This document shows positions 26,601 to 37,700 of a stretch of DNA of 64,000 nucleotides, one piece after another (the stretch's first letter is position 1; each line of letters starts with the position of its first letter). Position numbers and translations under genes: made by a program. The DNA is from Ophiura sarsii (lineage: Eukaryota; Echinodermata; Ophiuroidea; Amphilepidida; Ophiuridae), in assembly GCA_035610835.1 (NCBI GenBank), contig CM069441.1, positions 100,251,606 through 100,315,605 of the forward strand, given 5' to 3'. The notes below the pieces were generated by a model that made no database searches, was not told the DNA's origin, and was given only the letters and a program-made list of their open reading frames with translations.

Positions 26601-28895
26601 GACAGTGCCATTCTCAACCGACATGACGGTCAATATTGGGGGGAAATTGCCTCCTCACCCCTCTCTCTGGCTATGCCACTGCGTCACCCTACTAATTATA
26701 AGGGAGGACACTACTAAATCAATTCGCCATTTTGTGAATACGGATCTTGGTCTGTATTATGAATGGGTCCATTTTAAATCATTCACACAACTTCAGCTTT
26801 GATTCACTGCTAAGTCACCAAATGCAATCTTTTTCCTGTTTCAAGCTAGTACAGCCACCAACCCAATAATACATAAAGGGTTCAACAAAAGAAAGTATAC
26901 CACTTTGTTTATGTCATTTTGAGTAACATTCTATTTGTTTTGACCAAAAAGGATAGATAGGCATTTAGATGAATCTTTTAGGCATAATTTGATACCAAAT
27001 TTGCATCCTAACAACAAAGATAAACCATGATTAGCACCGTTTAAAGAAAAAATTCCTATTTTCAAATGTCTCATTTCCATTACACAGCACGATAAAAAAA
27101 GGACCAATTGTTAACACACACAATGTCGTAAGACCCAACGCATTTGCACTGTGAGATTGATAGCCCCGTCAATCCTGGCTATACACACACACACACACCC
27201 CCACACCGACCCAATTGGTCCTTACTTCTCGTGTTGTGTATTGGAAATGAGACTTTTGAAAATAGGAATTTTTTCTTTAAATGGTGCTATTAAAATCATG
27301 GTTTATCTTTGTTGTTGGGGGCAAATTTGGTATCAAATTATGCCTAAAAGATTCATCTAAATGCCTATCTAGCCTGTTTGGTCAAAAACAAATTGAATGT
27401 TACTCAAAATGACATAGACAAAGTGGTATACTTTCTTTTGTTGAACCCTTTACATAAAACAATATTTATAAGGTGCATTTCCAGAAAGATCAAAGCGCCA
27501 TGAAACAAAATGAGCTTTTAGGTCTTTAGTAGACAAAGTCATTCACAGGTAATTGTCAAACTTGTATGCTTCTACTCTTTTTTGTGGATGTAATACAAAC
27601 ACTTAAACATACTCACAACACCGACATGTACCACAACAGCAAATAATAACATGTCACTGTTGCCAATGAACATGGTATTTCATTTGATGCAAATAAATAG
27701 GATAGACGCATGTCTATAACCTATTACATTAACCCTTACTCTACTACACCACACGGCAACAACACGGCCAGCCTGTTTTTATGACCCGGCATGCAAGTTT
27801 TTGGGCTATAAAATGGACCCAGGCTATATACGAAGCGAAATATTCTGAGCCGAGTAGCCTTGACAGCCGATGGAGATGGGCTATGGTGCTGGAGGTCCGT
27901 GATTCAAATCCGGTGGGGGGGGGGGTCGGGGTGACCTTTCGGGCAAATTTTCTCCTTGGGAAATTTTTTTTGTTGCCGTGTGGTGTTATAGAGTTCGGGT
28001 TAAATCATGGAAAAATAATGTTGTTATTTGTTTTGCGATTTATTACAGGTGATCCACTTCAATAAAACTCCTTTAGTCGTCAGTTTAATTGCTAGTACTG
28101 ATGCAAATACAGGTGAGTGGTTGGTTGCACATTCAGACACTGATTAATAGATATTTGTAAAGAATTGAAGGTATATTATGTGATTTTTTTTCCAGGGGAT
28201 GCCATCAAGCCTCGAAAAAAAATTGGAAGCAGGTTTTCTTGCAGATTTACATTTCTGATCATAAATCATGAATATATTCTGAGTTACAGCGCGATACGAT
28301 TCCTAATTACTTCAAAATCATGTTTTTAGAGTGAAAATAGAGTGAAAATAAAATTGTGAAGTAATTAGGATTTGTATCGCTCTGTAACTCGGGATATATT
28401 CATGATTTATGAACAGAAATGTAAATCTGCAGGAAAATCTACTTTCCAAAAATATCATGGATAGAGGGCGCCACCTGGAAAAGATCACATAATATGCCTT
28501 TAATGGTGTGTATCAACCTTCTAATACATGGTACAGATAGGCATAACTTGACCACATATATGATTAAAAGAACTTGAATCCCTACTAAAACTTACATGAT
28601 GTGTTATTGTTTATTCAAAATATAAAAGGCCTTTAAAAAAACCAAGAGAGGACTGAATTGAAGTTACCAGTAGGTATTATGATGAAATTAATACATGCTG
28701 GTGATGCTCAAGACATTTTCTTTGGTGGTGCATGTTATACACAAAGAGAGACATATTTCTTGCCAAATTAGAACAGACTATAATATATAATGGTTTGTCC
28801 TTTTCTTTACTTTTTTTCCAGGTATGATCTTGAATTTGGACACAGAGCTGGAGGATGTATTACAAGAGCTCAAAACAGCTATAGAGATATCATAG
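17653..28895 (+). CDS. LAMTOR3: LAMTOR3 (MP1), Ragulator complex subunit, complete, 6 coding exons
   Basis: Coding exons: 17653-17661, 19240-19274, 21927-21985, 24725-24858, 28049-28112 and 28822-28895 (TAG). They sum to 375 nt, giving 124 aa, the length of human LAMTOR3. All introns are GT-AG and all phases agree. The product is a roadblock/LC7-fold protein. By family knowledge it pairs with LAMTOR2 in Ragulator on late endosomes/lysosomes, where it anchors Rag GTPases for mTORC1 and scaffolds MEK1-ERK. Diagnostic stretches: DGLEAIVVTDRDGVPVIK (exon 3), ALRPQFLSTFAMAADQASKL and NKSIVCTYNTYQ (exon 4), TPLVVSLIAS (exon 5). Exon 1 codes only Met-Val-Glu; its ATG has A at -3 and G at +4, and the joined N-terminus aligns to the human protein without gaps. 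Introns are large and MITE-filled. Identity is secure; the 9-nt first coding exon is the least certain part. Confidence 0.95.
18167..18470. repeat. tandem duplication of a GTAGCTAGG-type module, ~145 bp x2
   Basis: ACAACACATTGTAATTGTT, then GTGAACAGCAGGGGC, a TAGCTAGGTTTT motif and a G run occur from 18167 and again from about 18311. The motif belongs to a dispersed family (also 33424-33690, 55850-56110, 56705-56760). Confidence 0.6.
18501..18729. mobile_element. AGTTCCAAATTGG-family MITE, copy 2 (LAMTOR3 intron 1)
   Basis: TATAGTTAAATCAGTTCCAA at the left and AATTTGGAACC...CAAACTATA at the right. The interior matches 42655-42875 (CGCGATNATGG, CGTCCTTCTGTATTCATTC). Confidence 0.65.
19850..20035 (-). 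repeat. SINE-like repeat, minus copy (LAMTOR3 intron 2)
   Basis: Contains CTAGCCACTACACCACGGC and ACCACACAGCAACAGATT, the reverse of the family at 860-1060, with a 16-bp C run at about 19929-19944. Confidence 0.5.
22142..22731. mobile_element. GGGGAGAGTGGGG inverted-repeat element (LAMTOR3 intron 3)
   Basis: Left end GGGGAGAGTGGGGTTGGTTG; right end CCAACATACCCCACTCTCCC. TA is adjacent on both sides. An internal palindrome (AACCCCATGCATGGGGTT) sits near 22340. No coding capacity. Confidence 0.6.
24154..24346. mobile_element. MITE with 37-bp inverted repeats (LAMTOR3 intron 3)
   Basis: Ends CTATACTCTGTTTGGCCATC then TCGAGACAGTGACGTAAC, repeated in inverse at 24310-24346. The middle is CG-rich (CGCGCGCGCAT). 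A diverged copy lies at 35375-35527. Confidence 0.65.
25950..26320 (-). repeat. composite SINE remnants (LAMTOR3 intron 4)
   Basis: 25950-26060 is the cagaccgggatgatccctta module of the 10745-11147 SINE. About 26130-26320 is a different tRNA-like repeat with gggctcgaactcacaatctt (B-box-like on the minus strand) and ctatccactacaccata (A-box side). Confidence 0.5.
26875..27451. mobile_element. 577-bp fold-back element (LAMTOR3 intron 4)
   Basis: Two arms, 26875-27110 and 27211-27451, are inverted copies of each other over their whole length. They start AAAGGGTTCAACAAAAGAAA and are separated by about 100 bp with a (CA)n run. ACAT flanks both ends. The transcript would fold into a very long hairpin. 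Confidence 0.75.
28169..28499. mobile_element. TTAA-type palindromic MITE, copy 2 (LAMTOR3 intron 5)
   Basis: Ends AGGTATATTATGTGAT and ATCACATAATATGCCT with TTAA at 28500-28503 (left flank TTGA). Long inverted arms with the CGATACGATTCCTAATTACT core. Family members: 9651-9970, 54651-55023. Confidence 0.7.
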
Positions 28896-30799
28896 CAGTG
28901 ATGAATTGTTACTTTTTTCTATGTATCGTAAATTGTCCTATGTGTACATACATGTACAACATGTAAAATAACAATTCTAAAACACTCAAGATTACCCATG
29001 GAGTGGGTTTTGACTGCGAACAATGTATAAGCCTACATTGTGGGTGCTGGATTCTTAAATTGTAATCAACAATAATGGCTGCTAAATAGTAGATGGTGTG
29101 CTTCTTCAGGACATGAAACATGAGTGGCTTTATTCAAAGGCATAAACTGTCATAGAATAATAATTGTAACTGGATAATGCTTCAAGCCGTAAATATATAA
29201 ACGTTGTACAGGGTTAGTTCAGAAGAATGGGCACTCTTCTGCATTCAATCGGCTACCAAGCCTACCATTTCTCCAAAAATTACATTTTTCTTTTTGCATT
29301 TCTCAAAACTAAGTGACATGTCTTGTATTGTTTAATTGATATTTTTTGACTTTTCACTAGAGGCACATGCGAGGGAATATTAACACTCTCCACGCTGCAG
29401 GCGTCTGCGGACGACATTCCAAACGTGAACAAAATATTAAAAAAATGTCAACATGGTTGAATTTCATTACCATATTTGGAATCACCATGAGAAATATATT
29501 TAAATAAGTACAAACATGCCTATAGTATTGGGTCTGTAATCCTTGAGATAGAACTTGAAAGTTGGGAAAGGTTTCTGAAAAATCTTGTTTTGTATAATGG
29601 TAACTAATAGCGACGTGGAAAGTGTTAACATTCACTAACTTAATTCCTCCAAAAATAACATATTTCTGTTTGCATTTAAAAAATTGATGATGCATCTTGC
29701 CTTGTTTAACTGATATTTTGTTATTTATCAGTAAACGCACACGTGAGTGAATGTTAACAGCCACTCTGCTAACATTTGCATTTCTCAAAAAATTGAGAGA
29801 AGAGTTACCTCTTGTGTAAGTAGGTAGTCGGTATAACAATGATTAACTTAAGCTTCCCTGATGCTGCCCTGTGATCTAGTTAGGACAGCATATAAGGATA
29901 CAGATCTAGGATAATATCAGATCCAGGATAAATTTCAGACCATTATATCGAAAATCAATTATAGTACTAAATAGATTATTCAGAAGCTTTAAAGCTAATT
30001 TAATATTCTGGTTTAATGTATCTCACCAATTTTAGTATACTGTATATACGTGATCATTTTCGCAAGGGTTTCATTTTCGTGAATTTTGTGAGTGGAAATG
30101 AAAATGCAAAAATATAAACTGGCAAAAATATTCTTTTGCAATACTGCCAATAGAGTTACATTATAATTACTAATACAAAATTATATAGCATTACATCATC
30201 AATAATGGTCAAAACAAAACAAAATCTCTCTAGACATTAAAGCAAAATAAGTAAACTTTTATATCATAGTATTGATTTTGACTGTAAGGTCTGACATTTT
30301 TGTGATGGTTTTTTTGTTTTTTGCAAAAATAAATTAGAAAATAAAAATAAATACAATAGTTTCTAAAATGTTGTTTTGAATCTGTTGATTAAAGAAACAA
30401 AAGATTGTTTTTCTTCAAATAAGGACTTGTTGCCAAACATGGGTGTGACCAGCTCTCTTAATTAGTGTAGTGCGAGAAGAAAACAATTTTTGGCTCCATT
30501 CCCCCAAGCAGGTTTGTCCTGAAAAAAGTGAAAGTATTGTGTTCCAGGGACATGTGTCCATGTATTTGTTTAGTTCCAAAGCTTATAAGGTATGTTTACC
30601 CAAATTGTTGCCCATTTTATATAACCTGCTTTAACTATAGCAAGTTTATATTTAACCATTAGTATGGATCATGTATAATATTAAAATATTGAAAACATTA
30701 TTTTGCCCAATTATTACTTTGTTTTGTGTGAAGCTGGCTATTGTGATTATTTTTGTTCCAAAAGATTTTATGGAGAGCCCATAAATGTACTTTTAGGTC
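28896..30799. other. LAMTOR3 3' flank and intergenic sequence
   Basis: No exon is recognisable. Around 29235-29400 and 29640-29790 there are two diverged copies of a segment with TTTGCATTT, TTGTTTAA and TGTTAACA(G/C) motifs; a third fragment is near 31640-31700. A segment at about 29860-29915 (GATCTAGTTAGGACAGCATA) recurs near 31710. The rest is AT-rich without visible structure. Confidence 0.5.
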
Positions 30800-31161
30800 C
30801 CAGACTCGTACAATACTGGAACATAAAAGTTACCAGTATCGCTCGATACTGGTACAATTTTACTGTTGCAGTATCGGTTGATACTGGAACACCAATTTGT
30901 GTCCTAGTATCCGTCGATACTGGAACGTTTTTATGTTCCAGTATCGGGCGATACTGGTACACATGCTTCCAATGTGATTTGTCCCAGTATTGAACAATAC
31001 TGGTACATAATTGTGTTCCAGTATCGCGCGATACTGGAACATTTGTATGTGCCAGTATCGTCCGATACTAGAACACCGACTTTGTGCCAGTATCGAACAA
31101 AACTGGGTGTTCCAGTATCGGACGATAATAGTACAACCCAGAACCTGGTACCTAAAGTACA
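30786..31161. repeat. periodic array of ten ~20-bp palindromes inside an inverted-repeat element
   Basis: CCAGTATCGNNCGATACTGG-type palindromes start at 30800, 30833, 30868, 30904, 30938, 30984, 31018, 31052, 31087 and 31112. Most spacings are 33-36 bp; two are 46 and 25. The central dinucleotide varies and spacers share TTTGTGTT-like text. The block is bracketed by GTACTTTTAGGTCCCAG and its near-complement CTGGTACCTAAAGTAC. No coding potential beyond repeat-derived peptide. Confidence 0.85.
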
Positions 31162-32179
31162 CTTTTCCCATTTGGTTTATGTACCCTTATGCTGATAAAC
31201 ATACTTTCAGTCACAGGTCTTGGCGATTTGGAGTCTTAAGTGGACTATAGATGATACATAAAAATTGCTCACGGCTACTCGACAGAACGACTGCAATCAG
31301 CATTATAGACTTGAGTCGGGTGGTTTAATGAAATATCACACCTGAAATGTGTTATGATATTTTTTAGTTACAGGGGACTTCATATGTACTATCACGGCAA
31401 AATTAAGAGTGCAGTTGTCCGTAAAAGGCATTATTAAATATTGATGGAATTAGGCATGGAAATTATGACAATTTTATGGTCATTTTTCTTTATGAAAGCA
31501 GTGCAGTATCCAATCTTAACAACAAAGTTGTCATTTTGAAGCATTTAAGAAGCTCCTTTTTTGGTATTAAAATAAGATTTCTCTTTGAGAGACAACTGCA
31601 CCCTTTTGCTGCGGCCATACACATAAACATTGATATTTAAGCATTTCTCAAAATAAGTGATGCATCTCGTCTTGTGTAAATTAATCAAATTTCTCCAATG
31701 TTGCCCCATGATCTAGGTAGGACAGCATACATATACAGATCTGTTTATAAAGGACTCTGTGCAATTTCACATGTACTCCAGGGTACTCAAGTGTAGTATC
31801 TCTATACACAGAGACTATTTATTTCCAGACCTGCTGTATTCCAGTGTGAGAAAGCAGTGGTTATTGAGCATCGCTGGACAAATAATTTCAGATAGCTTAT
31901 TTCGTTTATGAAATTACGGAAATTTAAAATTACCATGCCCATTTGTCTACAGAAGCCTTTTCATCTTAGTCCATTTGACTTACCACTTCTGAACATGATT
32001 CAAAGACATATATCTCATGGACGATAGTTTTGTCTTTTTTAAATAACCAATAAGCAAAAAACTAAGAGTTGGTAAAGGTTTTATAATAGCCCAAAATCAA
32101 TTATGTTGGTTAGATATTCCTTTAGGAGGAATATTGGATGCATCCATGGACAAGTCGATTTTGTACATGAACTCTTTAA

Positions 32180-32386
32180 CCCCCTGAGAACTACCGGCCG
32201 ATTGGTCAGAAAGATAGATACATCATTTATTGCGCCAATCAGAGACAGTGTTAGAATAATTGTATCCCTGATGAAGATTGGAGTGAAATATTTAACAAGC
32301 TGCATTTTAATTGGCTATTCAAATGAGTATATCTTGCAATTCACCAATCAGAACCACTGTAAGATAGGCCGGTAGTGCCCAGGGGG
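32180..32386. mobile_element. piggyBac-type MITE (TTAA, CCC...GGG ends)
   Basis: CCCCCTGAGAACTACCGGCC at the left, GGCCGGTAGTGCCCAGGGGG at the right, TTAA at 32176-32179 and 32387-32390. 207 bp, no coding capacity. TTAA plus CCC-starting ends matches piggyBac target and terminus rules. Confidence 0.7.
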
Positions 32387-32515
32387 TTAAACTACCATAT
32401 TTCATCAACAAAATAAGCCATAGGCCTTAGATTTTTTCTGAAGCTCAATAACCGTTACTTTTATCAAACGCAAAATTTATAAAAATCTATTTGCTAATTG
32501 GTGAAAATGGTTGTA

Positions 32516-33272
32516 CAGGGTGTCCTTAAAAAAGGGTGTACACCATGTTCCACGTCATTGCTCTCATTCAATCTTCAGTATGTAGTATAAATCTTTATCT
32601 AAACTAAAAGATAATTTAGCTATGGCTTTGAAATACTGTTTATTTTATTGTATTTACATTTCTCAATCTAATAATATGTTTGATCATCTATAAACTCAAA
32701 ATTGGGCTTGTGCCACTGCCACTTTTAAAAATAAATTGACTCTGAAGGAATATGTTGTTTTGATCATTAAATATTTTGTATTTGGAGTTAATATTTACAT
32801 GAACTACAAAAGAACTCAATTACCTTTCAGAAACAGATTGTTTTGTCAAATTTGCTTTAGCCTATCCAAAGATATGCTGGATTATCCATGAGCAATCAAA
32901 AACAAAGCTGTGTCAGATTTTTGAAACAAATCATTCATGTGTAAAATTGAAGCATTCTTCCTAAAAATAGCACAAATTTGACTTAAGTACTCAACTTGAA
33001 TAGAATATATTTTGGGATCAATTAGTAAATACTGAATATTAAATGAACAAGATTACTCTTTGCACAAGCATCTCTTTTTGTGGCACAACCCGTTTCAAGT
33101 ACATGTGATTGATCAAGCATATCATTGGATTGGTAAGAGCAATTACAATAAAATAAACAGCATTTGTAAGTCAACTAAATGATCTACGAGCTGATATAAT
33201 CATTAATACCAAATACTGAATATCAAATGAGTAATGACATGGAACATGTGCACCCTTTTTAGGGACACCCTG
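32516..33272. mobile_element. mariner-type non-autonomous element, 757 bp
   Basis: CAGGGTGTCCTTAAAAAAGG at the left and CCTTTTTAGGGACACCCTG at the right, with TA on both sides. Inverted similarity continues about 75 bp inward. No transposase frame. A lone left-type end lies at about 33953 and another at about 45752. Confidence 0.7.
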
Positions 33273-33423
33273 TATAAGCTGCCTCCAACACCACAATACA
33301 CTCTGATGTCACATTCATATTCCAGGTGGAATGAAGTAATCAATCAAATCTAAACCTTAATGCCATTAATTACCCCAATCAAGCTACTATAATATTAACT
33401 CAAGTTATAGTTATAAGTTACAA

Positions 33424-33690
33424 CCAGTGACGTAGCTAGGTGTTTCATATTGCAGCTGATGGGTTTTTTAGCATGTCTGAATTGCCTGGAAAAGCTCCCC
33501 TTGCTATAAATATTCACATAACTTTGTTACAAAACGTAGAATTGATTCAGAGACAGAAAAAACGGGAGATATTAATAAAGCAAATCAACAGTACTGATTA
33601 CAACCAACCAATATGTGCTATACTATTTGGGGAGGGACGATCACCTCCCTTGCCCTACCACCCGACCCCCTCTGGCTACGCAACTGGTTA
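33424..33690. mobile_element. GTAGCTAGG-type MITE
   Basis: Inverted ends CCAGTGACGTAGCTAGG and CTGGCTACGCAACTGG enclose about 265 bp. Related ends with G runs appear at 18200, 55725, 55855, 56710 and 57130. No coding capacity. Confidence 0.55.
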
Positions 33691-34299
33691 CACTTTGAAA
33701 AGACCAATGTCATAAACAAAGACTAAACAAGTGACTCCAAAAATAAAATAACACTTAACACATAAGCATACAAAACTGTTAGTATTTTATTCAATCTGTT
33801 CAATGAAAAAGTCCAGCTTGAGGTCTGTTTTAAAGCTGCTGTCCACCATCACTATATCCCCTTGTTTTGGTATAAACTCTCTACTTGGATTAAACTTTGT
33901 AACAAAACTTTATATATGCCACATAAACATCACTCAGACACAGCAAATACAGGGTGTCCTTAAATTTGTTATACCTTTATGATACAACGTATCTCCAGTG
34001 AAATAGATTACATAACGTATAAGCAGCAGTGTATGCAAGTACAGGTTAACTCATAAATGCGGTTTGACTACGTGGGAATGGAGTGGACATGAGAGTCAAT
34101 CTCCAGCATGTGATCCATATACGGCATGAACATATACACTTTTCAAACCTGAAAAATATTCAAAAATATTGAGAACAAAAATTATGTTTCTGAGTTTGTT
34201 GATGTTTCCGAGGAGTGAGTCATATGTATCCAGTTATTGACATCCTATAATGGCCAATCCTACAGCTAAATTTCTTCACAAATAATATCAGATTTTTTT

Positions 34300-34775
34300 T
34301 TTTTCATTTTCAATCACAACCTTTTCGAATATCTCTTGATATGTTCATATTGTGTTGCATATCAATGGAAAGCTGATGTGTTCCTCTTACCATCGATAAT
34401 TGTAGCAATCACTTATTCCAGAGCTCGGCCACTTGCTTGAAAATATAGGAGGTCTCAATCTGAATGTGCTAAAATCATCACTATTTTGTGCTCCAAAGTC
34501 AATTGAGCATCACTCTACCTGTAGTGGTCTATGTAACACTTCATTGAACAGATGACAGAGTTAGTTGTTCTTTTGAGCGTGAAATGGTGGTGAATTTAGC
34601 ACATTTTGAATGAGACCTCCCCACATTCTCAAGCAAGTGGCTAAGCACTGAAAGAAGTGATTGATACGAATGAGTTATCGTTGGAAAGAAGAATACATAA
34701 GTTTTTTATTGATATGAAGCACAATATCAATATATCACAAAATACTCAAAAAATTGGTGATTGAAAAACAATTTC
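34300..34775. mobile_element. INTS7-locus fold-back element, copy 1 (just past the INTS7 stop)
   Basis: Inverted arms: TGTAGCAATCACTTATTCCA and CACTTGCTTGAAAATA on the left; AAGCAAGTGGCTAAGCACTG and following on the right. The same family occurs at 39205-39450 (left half only) and 47590-48040. This copy lies in the likely INTS7 3' untranslated or flanking region. Confidence 0.65.
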
Positions 34776-34795
34776 CGAACTTCTTTTTGAGCAGT

Positions 34796-37700
34796 TTATT
34801 TTGATGTCAACGTGCGAGACACATTTGCCGCTTGTTGCTGCCGTTGCTCCTGTTTTTTCTCTCTTTCCCGCTGCTGTGCCCGCTCATCATATGATTTCAC
34901 ACCCAGAGTAAGCTTAGGTCCGGTTTTCCAGCAGTAACCCTCTTCATCAATGACACTGGTGTCTACGGTGACGGTGTGTTGGCCAGGTAATGGGAATGAC
35001 AAGAGGATCTGTTGGCTGAAGTAGTCGTGATGTGGCTCTACCAGCCAGGTTGATTTATTGGTCACCTGATCCAACTGAAAATTTAAAAATCAAAACAAAT
35101 ATGTTACATCCACAGAATTGAAAAGTAAGAATTGTTAACAGTGACGGCACCAGCATCAAAAAACAAAAAAATGGGGGGGGGGGGGGGGGGGGTGGACGGC
35201 AAGAAAAAACCCAACTTTAAGCTAAGCTAAGCTTGAGGTGACTAGACATTAAAAGGCAACATTTTCAATTGTTCTGGGGGAAATAGGATTGAGCTTAATC
35301 TGACTGGGGGTATTTCCCCCCATATGCTCCCCTCTGGTGCTGCCACTAATTCCTAAAGAAAATATTCATACACTCTATACTCTATTTGGCTTCCTCTGGA
35401 GACAGTGATGTAACTTAACAGGCGGAGCTTTTACGCACGCGTATGTATCTTCCGCCTTACAACACTCATGTGTATACGCCAGCGCCGCGAGTAGGGTTAA
35501 GTGCTGCAATTAGTAAAATAGACTATAGCAGTTAGAAATTAATCAAAAAGCAGGAACTAAAATACTCAGAATGCATTGAAAATGTCTAATTACACTTAGC
35601 GTTTGTGTCAATACGGGCGGGTGGGGGGGGGGGGCATACCATGCAATCTGTATGTGATGTGATAGGTAGGTGATATATTTCCAGCCTACATTAGGGGCAT
35701 GCTTTACAACATATATCATCATGTATATCTCAACCAAATTGCCCAAAATAATCATCTAAAGATTTCACAAGTAAATTTGAAGTATATATATATTAAAAGA
35801 GGTGCTTTGCTTTATTTAAAAAGTATTCAGCTCTGCCATTGTTGGACATATTTTGTTGTGGACATGTTGTAGTAAAACAGTTCTATTACACCAATGGTAG
35901 TGTAGGCATTTTATATACAGAGTACTTACATCTGGTGCTTTGACAACCGACTTGGCTGCTTGTGTACACACAGAGCTGACAGACAATTTCACTTTGCAAA
36001 CTTTACGGAACAGACCTGAGAAAATATAACACACAAAATATTGCAAAATTATTGTAATTTACCATTATACACAAATGGATTTATAATTTTTTATATGTGT
36101 AAATCTACAGTATAAATTTAGGATTGGTTCGACTGCACCTTTTGGGTACAGGGAAACATCATTGTTGCTATGATTCTTAGTTGCATAGTTCAATCACAGC
36201 ATTAATTGAAGAAAAGCACTTCGTTGACATCATGGCTTAAATATGTGTCATACTTTAAAGATGGATTTACAACGAATGATGCATCAATGATGCATCATAG
36301 CTAGAACTTTGTACAATACATCCCTGGAATGAAGGTTTCTTTTGATAGTTTGCAGTTAATTCATTACCTGGTTTCTATCCATGTTTTAAAAATGACACCT
36401 ACTTTAGCCACAAGCCGGGAATCTGTTGTCACTGGTATTGACACACATTTTCATACTTAAATATGGGTTTCGTACAAAAGATGCATCATAGCTAGAGCAT
36501 TGTGAAATACATCCTAGAAATAAGGATTCTTTCGGTGATAAACTTCACATTGCAGTTAATTCATTACCTGGTTTCTGTCCATGTTGAATGACACCTTCTA
36601 CTTTAGCCGTAAGATGAGAATCTGTCGTCACTAGTGTTGGCTCACCAGCTGGTCTAGGAGTTGGGGACATTGCAAGCTGAGAGGAAATGAAAATTGATAT
36701 GAGTTAATGTAAATTACAATCATTATTATGCAGTTCGAATCTTCCGTCCTATACTTGCAATGCATTGGTAAAGACCTATTATTCTGCAACTTGTGTCACT
36801 GAAGTGAACTTGGTCAGCTGAACTGACCAAGTTCATTCGCGAACTTGGTCGATTTGGTTACCTGCATGAATAATATACCAATTGTATAGTAGCAGTCAAA
36901 AAATGCAGTAGAAACTTCTTCTTTTTTATTTGTTCTTTTTTAATTTTTGAAATATTGTGAAATTTTTTAAGGAATATTTTTTTAGGTTATTTTTTTTATA
37001 AATTTTTTTAAATTTCTTTTTAAATTTTTGTAAAAATTTATTTGTAAAAAAAATGGAATTTTGTGAGAAATTTTTGGGATTTTTAAAAAAATAGGAGAAA
37101 AAAAATAATTGTCTGTACTACTTTGAAAAATGTTATTGATATTTTTACAATATTATGGTGATTTTTTTTTTTTTTTTGATTTTTGATTTTTTTTGTCAAG
37201 TCAGATTCTCACTGCATAATAATGATAAAATCGGACGGATTTTTTCGCATGATACACAAATATATTGGTCTCGCTATGAGTTTTAAAAATATTGTGCTCG
37301 ACTGCGTCTCGCACAATATTTTTTAAAACTCATAGCTCGACCAATATCTTTGTGTATCACGCTCAATCCATCCGATTTTATATCAATATTAGGCAACAAA
37401 ACAAATTGTTGTATTGCCTAGTGCCAACGATCTTGAAGTTGGGTCGGTCGGTCGATTTTCCTTCTTTTTTCTTTTCTTTTTTTGCGGACAAATGTTACTG
37501 AATATTTCTAGTGTGATAATAGTTTAAAAGCAATCTATCCAAGCATACTTATTCATTTCAAGCAGGAAATAATAATATTTTGACAAATTGGGTAAAATTT
37601 AAATCTTTAATTTTTTTTAAAATAAACCTAAAAATTCCCCAACATTTTCGGATATCTTTTGGGAAAAACAAAACAAGAAACAGGCCCAAATGACCGACCT

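Noticed and set aside
29357..29839. 160-codon minus-strand open frame downstream of LAMTOR3
   Set aside because: It runs through dispersed repeat copies, its composition matches AT-rich noise, and no family motif or splice-consistent neighbour was seen.
30800..31131. CRISPR array
   Set aside because: Regular repeats with spacers of 5-26 bp, but spacers are semi-conserved, repeats are imperfect, no cas genes exist and the setting is an intron-rich animal genome.
30703..31250. Repetitive open frames on both strands across the palindrome array
   Set aside because: The peptides (…VSVDTGT…, …QYRPILEH…) are translations of the palindromic repeat in several frames at once, with no conserved protein features.
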